This document shows positions 1 through 8,083 of a DNA stretch of 64,000 nucleotides, piece after piece. Origin of the DNA: Pseudomonadota bacterium (GTDB lineage: Bacteria > Pseudomonadota > Gammaproteobacteria > Burkholderiales > JABEVD01); the NCBI GenBank assembly GCA_021802545.1, contig JAJZRS010000011.1, positions 1 to 64,000 on the forward strand, given 5' to 3'. A model generated the notes under the pieces. The model was not told the origin of the DNA and searched no databases. It saw nothing but the letters and a program-made list of their open reading frames with translations. Each line of letters opens with the position of its first letter. The first letter of the stretch is position 1. The position numbers and the translations under genes are program-made.

Positions 1-316
1 AAATCGCGGGGGGTAATCGTTTCACGCATCTCTGATGGGGTTACGCTTTCAAAGTTGAAGTATCGATCAATACGGAGCGGTAGCTTCTATCTTTATACAT
101 TATTATGTTTTTCGACTGTGGCTGAGCCCGCGCATTTCCGGAGAAGAGGAAGTTTGGATGTCATGATTGTTTAGCGAGTGACAGGCAGCTTATGGCACGG
201 AGCGCCAGTTCACGGAATGGGAGAGCTGCCGTTCAGGGTAAACCCTGACGGAACGGCGGGTTACCGGCACCTTGCTGCCTGACCCGGCGAAGCTGACCAA
301 GGACGGCAAAGGCCGA
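1..316. other. Gene-free left edge
   Basis: I find no gene I can support here. The one visible structure is a hairpin at about 229-251 (arms CAGGGT/ACCCTG extended by CCGT/ACGG with one bulged base). It lies downstream of the leftward IHF gene but has no T-run, so it is not a clear terminator. A short frame at about 177-278 reads plausibly but has no start signal. Confidence 0.4.
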
Positions 317-601
317 TCAGTTGCCTGATTGGTGAACCCTGTCTTTAAGTTCTTTGCCAGGCTTAAAGTGGGGGATTTTCTTGGGTGGAACGAGAACCAC
401 TTCGCCAGTCTTGGGATTTCTTCCCACTCTTCCGGCACGAGCGACAATGTGGAATGATCCGAAGCCTCGGATCTCAACACGTTCTCCGCTTTCGAGGCGT
501 TCGGTTATAGCGTCAAGGACAATCTTAACTGACTCCGCCGCGTCTCCGTTTTTGAGATCATATTTTGATGCCAGTATCTGTATGAGCTCGGATCGGTTCA
601 T
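317..601 (-). CDS. ihfB: Integration host factor beta-like DNA-bending protein
   Basis: This 94-residue protein covers the whole HU/IHF family fold. It opens with MNRSELIQILA, has the core ERVEIRGFGSFH, and then the minor-groove arm GRNPKTGE followed by PHFKPGKELKDRV, which are IHF-beta hallmarks. IHF bends DNA and supports recombination, replication and transcription. The gene is solitary, not next to rpsA where ihfB usually sits in proteobacteria, and lies beside mobile-type genes. It is therefore probably an extra copy carried on accessory DNA. HU-like or IHF-alpha assignment is the alternative. Confidence 0.85.
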   Translation of the reverse strand: MNRSELIQILASKYDLKNGDAAESVKIVLDAITERLESGERVEIRGFGSFHIVARAGRVGRNPKTGEVVLVPPKKIPHFKPGKELKDRVHQSGN

Positions 602-718
602 TGTTGTTCTTTTCGTGAAATTCCCGATTCTGAAAGTCGCATCCTATTGAGTCAATGACTCTTTCGGGTTAGGTGCTACCTTAATTGCTGATTGTGTAGA
701 TCCCTGCCGATAAATAAT

Positions 719-952
719 TTAGGTATTGATGTTGTCTGGAATATGTTCTACCAACTGATTCATCGTGCAGCCAAAATAACTACACAATTTATCCAAGACA
801 TCAGCAGTCGGATTCGCATCTTTGTTATTTGATAATCTGGATAGCGTCATTCTGTGGATTCCTGTTCCTTCTGCAACCTCTATTAGGGTAATTACCCTTT
901 TCTCCCTGAATTCTTTTTCGGCCAGCAGTTCTTTCAATCTGAATCTTAGCAT
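719..952 (-). CDS. Small XRE/Cro-type HTH regulator
   Basis: The product (77 aa from ATG at 952) is one helix-turn-helix domain of the Cro/CI type: VITLIEVAEGTGIHRMTLSRL covers helices 2 and 3, and the tail LDKLCSYFGCTMNQLVEHIP is typical of short repressors. I prefer the start at 952 because a GAAAG ribosome site precedes it; a frame-open extension to 1030 would run through the TGATGCAT repeat region. It is divergent from the regulator at 1116, an arrangement typical of a phage or island switch. Its target is unknown. Confidence 0.75.
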   Translation of the reverse strand: MLRFRLKELLAEKEFREKRVITLIEVAEGTGIHRMTLSRLSNNKDANPTADVLDKLCSYFGCTMNQLVEHIPDNINT

Positions 953-1060
953 GATGCATCTTTCGCGCCAGTGATGCATAAGTATATCACCGGTACTTGA
1001 CATGTAGCTAAAGCGGTGTGTATTATGCATTATGTGATGTATTTGTGCATCATAGTATTT
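950..1060. promoter_or_regulatory. Repeat-rich divergent control region
   Basis: The space between the divergent regulators carries several copies of a TGATGCAT/ATGCATCA-like word: GATGCATC near 953, TGATGCATAA near 971, TATGCATTATG near 1023 and TGTGCATCATA near 1045. The repeats are partly palindromic, so I infer operator sites for one of the flanking HTH proteins. Confidence 0.5.
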
Positions 1061-1115
1061 ACACGGTATACATGTGATGTAGTTATTTTATATTTACAAA
1101 CCAAGGGAGTGATTT

Positions 1116-1424
1116 ATGAAAAACCTCGATAGCATTAACATCCTCGAACTGATCAACGCCATCCATTGCGAAAACCGCCGTCGGGGTTTGACCATGGCCG
1201 AACTTGCCGATGACCTCGGGATCAGCCACATCTATATGTACTCTTTGTCGAACGGTGCCCGCCCGCTCAGTGCCCTGTCGATCGAGAAGCAGCGCAAGCT
1301 GGCCGCATACTTGAGAATGCCTCTGCTGGATTTCCTGGTCGCATGCGGGGCACTCAATCCCGATGATTTACTGCCCAATCCGCCGTTCTATCAGCAGGAT
1401 GATGGTATGGCACTTTCATTTTAA
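1116..1424 (+). CDS. XRE-family HTH protein
   Basis: The 102-residue protein starts at an ATG preceded by AAGGGAGTG. Its central part, LTMAELADDLGISHIYMYSL followed by a conserved-looking recognition helix, resembles a Cro/CI HTH, and the C-terminus LRMPLLDFLVACGAL resembles the trailing helices of such proteins. It is 9 bases upstream of the nuclease-like gene at 1434 and almost certainly co-transcribed with it. It could be an autoregulator or a targeting partner of that protein. Confidence 0.65.
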   Translation: MKNLDSINILELINAIHCENRRRGLTMAELADDLGISHIYMYSLSNGARPLSALSIEKQRKLAAYLRMPLLDFLVACGALNPDDLLPNPPFYQQDDGMALSF

Positions 1425-1433
1425 GGATTAACC

Positions 1434-2327
1434 ATGCCTATTTTCATGATGAAAGGCGGAAAGCTTCAAACGCTTTCCGCTGAACCCTTCCAATACGAGA
1501 GGCAATTGCAGAGCATGATCGAGAACAATTTGATGACGGTGCTCGAGATGTATTACCTGGCGTCCGAATACCCCATGACCAACGGCTGCAGGATCGATAC
1601 GCTCGCGGTCGACATGAATGGCGCGCCGGTGATCATCGAATATAAGCGCTCCCGCAACGGCAATGTGATCAGTCAGGCGCTTTCATACCTGAAGTCACTG
1701 AGATCCCAGCGGCCGGAGTTTCTCAAGATGCTGATGATCAACAAGCTGGGTAAAACCGTTGCCGATGGCATCACGCTTGATTGGCACAATCCACGGGTGA
1801 TCTGCATTGCCGAATCCTTCAATCGGTTCGATATGGATACTGCGGAAATCGTCCCGCTCAGGATCGAACTCTATCGCTACTGTCGATACGCGGATGGCAT
1901 ATTCAAGCTCGAACCGGTTTTGGTGAACGATCAGCAACGAATCCCGTCAGGCTATCCGGTTCAGCCGGCTGCGAACAGCTCGTTTGTCGATCTGATGAAA
2001 AGCCAGTCCAAAGCGGGCAATCAGGTGCAGCGTCTATTTGATGAATTAAGGGAGCGGATCCTCGCACTCGATGACCAGATTGTCGAGAAGACGATCAAGA
2101 AGGGAGTGGCCTATCTGGTCTCCAAGCACTTTGCAGAGATCCAAATCAAGAAGGACATGCTGGTCATTGATCTTCGGCCGATCGATTATTTTGATCCAAA
2201 AAATAGGATCGAACGGATTGGCATCGGTTATACGATCACCCTGAACAGGCGCATCCGGTTGCAACATCGCCAGGATCTGGATTATGTCTTCGGAATAATC
2301 GAACAGTCTTACAAGAATGTTCTGTAG
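1434..2327 (+). CDS. PD-(D/E)XK nuclease-like protein with DUF5655-type C-terminus
   Basis: This 297-residue protein resembles the COG3586 family (wrongly called 'predicted transport protein'). The N-terminus opens MPIFMMKGGKLQ and carries a nuclease-like pattern: RIDTL with Asp55, IIEYKR with Glu69 and Lys71, and Gln81 in SQALSYL, matching the D...ExK...Q order of PD-(D/E)XK enzymes such as NucS. The C-terminal third (about 200-295) looks like DUF5655. These proteins often occur in accessory or defence regions. DNA cleavage is inferred from the motif only. An AAGGA site precedes the ATG. Confidence 0.65.
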   Translation: MPIFMMKGGKLQTLSAEPFQYERQLQSMIENNLMTVLEMYYLASEYPMTNGCRIDTLAVDMNGAPVIIEYKRSRNGNVISQALSYLKSLRSQRPEFLKMLMINKLGKTVADGITLDWHNPRVICIAESFNRFDMDTAEIVPLRIELYRYCRYADGIFKLEPVLVNDQQRIPSGYPVQPAANSSFVDLMKSQSKAGNQVQRLFDELRERILALDDQIVEKTIKKGVAYLVSKHFAEIQIKKDMLVIDLRPIDYFDPKNRIERIGIGYTITLNRRIRLQHRQDLDYVFGIIEQSYKNVL

Positions 2328-2360
2328 GTGCAACACCATCAACGCTTTGGAAAGGAACAT

Positions 2361-2624
2361 GTGAAAATCGATAAATCAAGAGACGCGCATTGGTTGGTCC
2401 TGCTGACCATGCTGGTTATGGCAATTGCCTGTGCCTACCTGGTGATTTTCCAGCAATGGACGGTCCGACGGTTTCTTCTCACCATGATTCTGGCCACGTC
2501 CTGCCTTCTGGGAGCGGTGTTTCTCTATGCATACCTGGTCAAGGGGAAGCGTGCGGTGAAGATACTCTGGCAGGTCGTGCTTGAAACTGCGAAGGATGAT
2601 CTCCGGAAAATAACAGGCAGATGA
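2361..2624 (+). CDS. Small two-helix membrane protein
   Basis: The 87-residue product begins at GTG 2361, chosen because AAAGGAA lies directly upstream; the frame stays open back to 2328. It has two hydrophobic segments (WLVLLTMLVMAIACAYLVIF and FLLTMILATSCLLGAVFLYA) and a basic, amphipathic C-terminus. I do not recognise a family; the layout vaguely recalls SecE but lacks its motif. It follows the nuclease-like gene by 33 bases and may belong to the same operon. Confidence 0.5.
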   Translation: MKIDKSRDAHWLVLLTMLVMAIACAYLVIFQQWTVRRFLLTMILATSCLLGAVFLYAYLVKGKRAVKILWQVVLETAKDDLRKITGR

Positions 2625-2655
2625 TCTCGAGAACGAATGAACTGAAGGTGCTCAT

Positions 2656-2964
2656 ATGTTATTCAAGGGAAAAAAGATGAAGGATTCCGAGCTCAAGAAA
2701 TTTATGCTTCCATTCCGATACAAAGATCAGCGGATCAGTCATCTGCTTAATATATTCGACGAGTATGTGTACTTCATCCGGAACTACGACGAAAATTTCC
2801 AACTGGATGAAAAGAAGTACGAACCGAATGTGCTGGCAGGATATCGGAACAGTGCATACGGAATCCTGTTTGCGTTATTCCAGCTGGGTCATCTGAACAC
2901 AGGGGATTTCCACCTGCGGCTGCATGCGCTGAATTCCGTCTTCTTCGACAAGGTGAAGGTCTGA
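2656..2964 (+). CDS. Small protein of unknown function
   Basis: The frame encodes 102 charged, soluble residues, with GAAGGTG upstream of the ATG; a second possible start is the ATG at 2677. It is rich in aromatic and acidic residues (FDEYVYFIRNYDENFQLDEK) and has no motif I recognise. It follows the membrane-protein gene by 31 bases on the same strand, so it is probably the last gene of the unit that starts at 1116. Confidence 0.5.
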   Translation: MLFKGKKMKDSELKKFMLPFRYKDQRISHLLNIFDEYVYFIRNYDENFQLDEKKYEPNVLAGYRNSAYGILFALFQLGHLNTGDFHLRLHALNSVFFDKVKV

Positions 2965-3398
2965 CAAGACAAACCCTTAAACCGGTTAGTAGGGCGCGAA
3001 TGGAGAGTGTCGCCTGCATGATGGAAGTGCCCGCGATCGATCTCCGGAGCATGCAGCCTTCAGGACGCTCCGTTTGCAGATATGCCGTGAAACTTGGGTA
3101 ACTACGTTTGACGACAGAGGTCGGCATTTTCCTTCTCAACCGCCAGAATTCGTGCCATATGTGACTTTGCAGAATTGGAAGGATTGGGCGGCTCCGTGCC
3201 AAGAGCGGCCATTCATTGTGTTTATAGCGCTGTCGATCTAATGACTGCTCAATTCTGAAACCCGCCATTTCTCCTATGCGTACAATTCGACATTGTAGAC
3301 ATGCAAGCATCTTTTGCCTCGGTCAGCAAAACGGCTCAGTGGTAACTCATAGATCCGTATTGCAAAAAGGAAGCATGATGTAGTGCTTGCGCATTCCG
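2965..3398. other. Gene-free stretch before the B12 riboswitch
   Basis: No reading frame here looks coding. The stretch from 3110 to 3260, containing GCCAAGAGCGGCCATTCATT, resembles non-coding or decayed sequence often left beside mobile elements, but I could not identify a parent. It probably separates accessory DNA from the B12 unit. Confidence 0.4.
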
Positions 3399-3407
3399 TG
3401 GTAGAAT
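3399..3407 (+). promoter_or_regulatory. Candidate extended -10 promoter of the B12 unit
   Basis: TGGTAGAAT fits an extended -10 element (TGnTAGAAT). It lies about 10 bases upstream of the first conserved riboswitch bases, where a start site would be expected. There is no good -35 match. Confidence 0.45.
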
Positions 3408-3416
3408 TCGCAACGC

Positions 3417-3580
3417 TTTGAGGTGCTTTGTCTATCATCAGACAAGTTAAACGGGAAGCAGGTGGAATGCCTGCGCTGCCCCCGCAACGGTAAGCAAGTG
3501 CGGCCTCGCCATTATGCCACTGTGTGAAAACATGGGAAGGCGGCGAAGCAAGTCTTGCGAGCCCGGATACCGGCCTCGAT
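3417..3580 (+). ncRNA. Cobalamin (B12) riboswitch
   Basis: The conserved blocks appear in order: TGAGGTGCTTTG at the 5' end, GTTAAACGGGAAGCAGGTG, the B12 box neighbourhood GCCTGCGCTGCCCCCGCAAC, CCACTGT, GGGAAGGCGG, and GAGCCCGGATACCGGCC. This aptamer binds adenosylcobalamin and shuts off expression when B12 is plentiful. It sits about 130 bases upstream of btuB and probably controls btuB and btuM, perhaps the whole cob run. Confidence 0.96.
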
Positions 3581-3712
3581 GCATAGGACAGGAGATGCTG
3601 CGGGAGGCGCATCGGTAATGCTTTTTGGCGTCACTACTGACCGAATATATCCCGCACATTTCCTGAAAATCAATGTTCCAACGGGGACCCTTGGAATTTT
3701 TCAGGAAAAACA

Positions 3713-5554
3713 ATGAAACAAAAGCTCTTCTTTGCCGCGCTGTTCGGCGCGACTGCTCTTCCGTCAATTTCGTATGCTGAGGATTCGCTTTCCGATGAAA
3801 TCGTCATCACGGCGAGTCGTCTTCCACAATCATTGAATCAGACCATTGCGGACACTACAGTCTTGACCGAGCAGGATATACGTAATTCTGGCGCGGCAGA
3901 TGTGCCGACACTGCTCCGCATGATGCCTGGAGTTGAAGTCGTTCAGACTGGCGGGCTTGGGGCTCAGGCAAGCGTTTTCATGCGCGGCACCAATTCGAAT
4001 CAGGTTCTGGTGTTGCTTGACGGGGTGCGCGTCAATTCAGCGACGCTGGGTACCACAGGAATAGAACATCTCATGCTCGACGATATCGAGCGTATCGAAG
4101 TGGTTAGGGGCAACGTCAGCAGCCTTTACGGGTCTGAAGCCATCGGCGGAGTGATTCAAATATTTACCAAACACGGAAGCGGAAAGCCGACGTTCACTGC
4201 CAGTACCGGCATAGGAAATCTTGGCACAAGGCATTTGGACGCTGGATTCTCGGGTGCAGTGGATGATAATTCTTTTAGCGTGAATGCAGGGCATGTCGAA
4301 TCAAGCAACGTTTCCGCAATGAATCCCCAGCTGATTCCAGGGGTCAATCCGAACAACAACGGCTATGCCAACGACACCTTCAATGCCAATATAAGGCATG
4401 AATTCAATGCGGATCATGCCCTTTCCGCATCGGTATTCAGCACACGTGGCAATATCTCCTATGATAATCCATTCAACGCTGCGGTGACTGACGTCAACAA
4501 TGTTGTCGAGAACATCGACAAGTACTCCCTGGCTTCCGAAGACCGGCTGAACGATACGTGGAACAGCAAAATCATGTTGGCGGAAGGCGTTGATGACAGC
4601 CATGATTATCTCAATGGCCAACCGCAGTCACGATATCAGACAAAGAACGATCAGCTTTCCTGGCAAAACAATTTCGCGATCGCCAAGGGGCAGCAGATCA
4701 GCCTTTCTGCCGAACATTTGCGTCAGGGAGTGAATTCGACCGTGCTCTTCACGCAAACTTCTCGTACTGTAAACAGTCTCCTGGGCGGGTACGTCGGCAG
4801 TTACGGCGCCCAGGAGGTGCAGCTCAATCTCAGGCAGGACCGCTATTCCGATTTCGGAACGGCGAATACGGGCCTGCTCGGTTACGGAATCGGATTCGCA
4901 ACCCATTGGCGCGCTACGGCCAGCATCAGCAATGCCTTCAAAGCCCCAACTTTCGATGACATGTATTGGCCTCTGGCCTTCGGTTATCAGGGCAACCCCA
5001 ATCTGCAGCCCGAGCGTTCCGTGAACAGGGAAGCCGGCCTTCATTATGACGCAGGAAATCAGCATGTGGATGCAATATATTTCGACAACAGGATCGGCAA
5101 TCTGATCTTGCTCAATGCCGCCTATACGACTGTGGTCAACATCAGCAAGGCGCAGATCAAGGGCCAGGAGTTGAGCTATTCAGGCGATTTTGGAGGCAGT
5201 CATTTGAAGGCCGATCTGACTTTCCAGAACCCGATAAACTCGATCACCGGCCAGGTATTGCCTCGTCGCGCCAAGGAATTCTCAAGCTTCTCGGCATCGC
5301 GAGATTTCAATTCTTTGAATCTTGGCGCCGAATTGCGCTACAGCGGCAGCCGGCCAGACATCAACCCGGTGACCTATGCTCCGGTCACGCTCTCAAGTTA
5401 TTCTCTGCTCAATCTGATTTCACACTATACAGTTAACAAGCACTTCAACATCGAGGCTCGTATAGATAATCTATTTGACCGAGACTATTCTGAAGCCTAT
5501 GGTTTCAATACGCTAGGGCGGGTCATTTTCGTCGGATTGAATTACACGCAGTAA
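3713..5554 (+). CDS. btuB: TonB-dependent outer-membrane cobalamin receptor
   Basis: The 613-residue protein has a signal peptide (about residues 1-22, ending ISYA), a TonB box DEIVITASR at about 28-36, a plug domain with RIEVVRGNVSSLYGSEAIGG, and a long beta-barrel region. Length and plug motifs fit BtuB, which moves B12 and related corrinoids across the outer membrane using TonB energy. AGGAAAAAC precedes the ATG. The B12 riboswitch immediately upstream makes a corrinoid substrate very likely. Confidence 0.93.
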   Translation: MKQKLFFAALFGATALPSISYAEDSLSDEIVITASRLPQSLNQTIADTTVLTEQDIRNSGAADVPTLLRMMPGVEVVQTGGLGAQASVFMRGTNSNQVLVLLDGVRVNSATLGTTGIEHLMLDDIERIEVVRGNVSSLYGSEAIGGVIQIFTKHGSGKPTFTASTGIGNLGTRHLDAGFSGAVDDNSFSVNAGHVESSNVSAMNPQLIPGVNPNNNGYANDTFNANIRHEFNADHALSASVFSTRGNISYDNPFNAAVTDVNNVVENIDKYSLASEDRLNDTWNSKIMLAEGVDDSHDYLNGQPQSRYQTKNDQLSWQNNFAIAKGQQISLSAEHLRQGVNSTVLFTQTSRTVNSLLGGYVGSYGAQEVQLNLRQDRYSDFGTANTGLLGYGIGFATHWRATASISNAFKAPTFDDMYWPLAFGYQGNPNLQPERSVNREAGLHYDAGNQHVDAIYFDNRIGNLILLNAAYTTVVNISKAQIKGQELSYSGDFGGSHLKADLTFQNPINSITGQVLPRRAKEFSSFSASRDFNSLNLGAELRYSGSRPDINPVTYAPVTLSSYSLLNLISHYTVNKHFNIEARIDNLFDRDYSEAYGFNTLGRVIFVGLNYTQ

Positions 5555-5584
5555 GTATTGGCAGGGGGCTCCCCTGTCAATACT
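5554..5584 (+). terminator. Hairpin between btuB and btuM
   Basis: AGTATTGGCAGGGG and CCCCTGTCAATACT form a near-perfect 14-bp stem (one G-U pair) right at the btuB stop codon. No run of T follows, so it may be a weak terminator, an RNA stabiliser or an attenuator between receptor and transporter. Confidence 0.5.
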
Positions 5585-5638
5585 CGTCTTTCCTGTGGGA
5601 TGGACTGACGGATCACCATTCAATAACCAAGGGAGTCA

Positions 5639-6211
5639 ATGATGGATACGTTTAAAAAACCAGGGATTCTTGTATTATTGATGCTGTTCATGGCGGCAAC
5701 ACGGACACATCACTTCGAAACATTGATGCACTTGCCTGATGCGTCCCTTGCGGTATTCCTTCTCGCAGGATTCTTTATCTCCAACCCCGCGGCATTTGGG
5801 ATCCTCTTCCTTGAAGCCGTGTTGATCGATTACCTTGCGATTACCCATTTCGGCGTAAGCGATTTTTGCGTCACGCCAGCCTACTGGTTCCTTATCCCAA
5901 CTTACGGAGTGCTCTGGTTTGCCGGGCGCAGCTATTCGCGTATTTGCCAGTTCACCCTGAGCAGCCTGGGTGTTTTTACCTTCATGTCGCTGGCCTCGGT
6001 AAGCGCGGCTTTTTTGATTTCGAACGGCGCTTTTTATGCTTTTTCCGGACGATTCCCGGAAATGAGTTTGGCTGACTATGCTGCACGCGTTTCCGGATAT
6101 TTTCTGCCGTACCTGGACAGTGCACTTGTTTATCTCGTCCCCGCCGCGTTGATCTACGCTGCTTTTGCAATCCGTGAACATGTTCATTTCACAAGCCATG
6201 CAGGACAATGA
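5639..6211 (+). CDS. btuM: Solitary cobalamin ECF-type S component BtuM
   Basis: This 190-residue hydrophobic protein has about six membrane segments. It resembles BtuM, a small inner-membrane B12 transporter of betaproteobacteria known from Thiobacillus denitrificans to work without an ECF ATPase module. The single cysteine at residue 77, in DFCVTPAYW, sits where the conserved cobalt-ligating and decyanating cysteine of that family is found; the early THHFE motif is also present. AAGGGAG precedes two in-frame ATGs (5639 and 5642). The position between btuB and cobO supports inner-membrane corrinoid uptake. No EcfA or EcfT gene is nearby. Confidence 0.88.
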   Translation: MMDTFKKPGILVLLMLFMAATRTHHFETLMHLPDASLAVFLLAGFFISNPAAFGILFLEAVLIDYLAITHFGVSDFCVTPAYWFLIPTYGVLWFAGRSYSRICQFTLSSLGVFTFMSLASVSAAFLISNGAFYAFSGRFPEMSLADYAARVSGYFLPYLDSALVYLVPAALIYAAFAIREHVHFTSHAGQ

Positions 6212-6794
6212 AAAACACCGTAGCCGCATGGTGCGCAAGAAAGGCGTCGTCGATGCTGCAATTGCAAGGGCGGACCAGGACAAGGGTCTGCTCCTGGTGC
6301 TGACCGGGAACGGCAAGGGAAAATCGAGTTCGGCTTTCGGTATGGTGGTTCGAACATTGGGCTACGGCAAGAAAGCGGGCGTTGCCCAGTTCGTCAAGAG
6401 TCGCCGCGACTCGGGAGAAGAAAGCTTTCTCTCCGTCCAGGAAGGCGTCAAATGGCATGTTCTGGGAGACGGTTACACATGGGAAACTCAGAACCGCGAT
6501 TCGGACATTGCTACCGCAGAACGCGGGTGGAAAGTGGCGCAGGATATGCTTCGCGACTCATCCCTTCATCTCGTGGTACTCGATGAATTGACTTATCTCC
6601 TGAAATACGGGTACTTGGACATGCAGCGGGTATGTTCCGATCTCGCCGCCCGCCCTCCCATGCAGCATGTCGTGGTTACCGGAAGGGCAGCTCCGGAAAG
6701 ACTGGTCGAAATGGCCGATACCGTTAGCGAGATAAGGGATATCAAGCATGCTTTTCGAGCGGGCGTGCGTGCCCAGCCAGGAATAGACCTTTAG
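6198..6794 (+). CDS. cobO: Cob(I)yrinic acid a,c-diamide adenosyltransferase
   Basis: This BtuR/CobO/CobA-type enzyme adds the 5'-deoxyadenosyl group from ATP to the reduced cobalt of corrinoids. The P-loop GNGKGKSS, the following SAFGMVVRTLGYG and the terminal RDIKHAFRAGVRAQPGIDL are typical. I chose ATG 6198 (198 aa), which overlaps btuM by 14 bases; the frame is open to 6165. It is the first enzyme of the tightly packed cob run and would adenosylate corrinoids arriving through BtuB and BtuM. Confidence 0.93.
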   Translation: MQDNEKHRSRMVRKKGVVDAAIARADQDKGLLLVLTGNGKGKSSSAFGMVVRTLGYGKKAGVAQFVKSRRDSGEESFLSVQEGVKWHVLGDGYTWETQNRDSDIATAERGWKVAQDMLRDSSLHLVVLDELTYLLKYGYLDMQRVCSDLAARPPMQHVVVTGRAAPERLVEMADTVSEIRDIKHAFRAGVRAQPGIDL

Positions 6795-6796
6795 CC

Positions 6797-8083
6797 ATGC
6801 ACTTCTGTCCGGCTCTTTTCATCAGCGCGCCTGCATCCGGGCAGGGCAAGACCACCGTGACTGCGGCCATTGCCGCCTATCACAGCAGCTTGGGAAGGCG
6901 GGTTCGCGTATTCAAAACCGGGCCCGATTTCATCGACCCTACCCTGCTTGAGAAAGCTTCAGGCCATCCCGTCTATCAGCTCGACCTCTGGATGGGGGGC
7001 GAGGCGGACTGCCGAGCGAGGCTCTACGAGGCCGCCGCGGAATCCGATCTGATCCTGATCGAGGGAGTCATGGGGCTTTTCGATGGCAATCCTTCGAGCG
7101 CCGATCTGGCCAAACGGTTCGGCATCCCCGTTCTGGCGGTAATCGACGCGGGCAAAATGGCGCAAACCTTCGCGGCGCTGGCTCATGGTCTTGCAAGGCT
7201 CGATCCCGATCTGCCTTTCTGGGGCGTGATGGCCAACCGGGTTGCCGGTGAACGCCATGCCGCAATGCTTCTCGAGCGGATGCCCGCAGAGCTGAGGTTC
7301 TGCGGCGCATTGCCGAATCAGGTTGACATTGCGCTTCCGGAAAGGCATCTCGGACTGCTGCAGGCCGATGAGCTTCCGGATATCCTGACCCGCATCGACC
7401 TGATTGCGAAACTGTGGGGGGAACATGCCGAAATGGATTTGCCGGCATCCGTCGCCTTCGATCCCGAACAACTGCCGCAACTCTCGGAAAATCTATCAAG
7501 CGTCACGATAGCCGTGGCCAAGGACGCCGCCTTCTCATTCATTTACAGGGCCAATCTTGATTTGCTGGTGAGTATGGGCGCAGAACTGAAGTTTTTCTCC
7601 CCTACTGAAGACGATGCTTTGCCGCAGGCGGACAGTCTTTACCTTCCAGGAGGATACCCAGAGCTTCATCTTGGGAAGCTTTCAGGGAATCAAAGGATGC
7701 TCGATGCCATTCGCGCCCATCATTCTGATCAGAAACCCATTGTTGCCGAATGTGGAGGCATGCTTTATACACTGAAATCGCTTACCGACAAGGACGGGCG
7801 ACAGGAAAATCTCCTCGGATTGCTGGATGGCTCGGCAAAAATGCGCACCAGGCTGACTGCGATTGCTCTCCAGCAAGTCGAATTGCCGCAAGGGTCGCTG
7901 CGAGGGCATACCTTTCATTATTCCGAACTGGACGAAAGCCTGATACCCGTCGCCACGGGGGTATGTCCCAATGGCGGCAGAACGAACGAAGGCGTGTATC
8001 AGGTCAATCGCCTCACGGCTTCCTATATCCATTTTTATTTTCCATCCAACCCTGAAGCTGCAGCGCAGCTTTTTTCTCCATGA
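6797..8083 (+). CDS. cobB: Cobyrinic acid a,c-diamide synthase
   Basis: The 428-residue enzyme (CobB/CbiA) uses ATP and glutamine to amidate the a and c side chains of cobyrinate. The N-terminal synthetase half has the loop SAPASGQGKTTVTAAIA and the ligand-binding FKTGPDFIDPTLL. The C-terminal glutamine amidotransferase half has the nucleophile in VAECGGMLYTL and a histidine in RGHTFHYSE. It starts two bases after cobO ends and overlaps bluB by four bases (ATGA). Confidence 0.94.
   Translation: MHFCPALFISAPASGQGKTTVTAAIAAYHSSLGRRVRVFKTGPDFIDPTLLEKASGHPVYQLDLWMGGEADCRARLYEAAAESDLILIEGVMGLFDGNPSSADLAKRFGIPVLAVIDAGKMAQTFAALAHGLARLDPDLPFWGVMANRVAGERHAAMLLERMPAELRFCGALPNQVDIALPERHLGLLQADELPDILTRIDLIAKLWGEHAEMDLPASVAFDPEQLPQLSENLSSVTIAVAKDAAFSFIYRANLDLLVSMGAELKFFSPTEDDALPQADSLYLPGGYPELHLGKLSGNQRMLDAIRAHHSDQKPIVAECGGMLYTLKSLTDKDGRQENLLGLLDGSAKMRTRLTAIALQQVELPQGSLRGHTFHYSELDESLIPVATGVCPNGGRTNEGVYQVNRLTASYIHFYFPSNPEAAAQLFSP

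Noticed and set aside
177-278. Short protein-like frame at the left edge
   Set aside because: About 33 codons, no ribosome site and no family; a stop codon lies just upstream.
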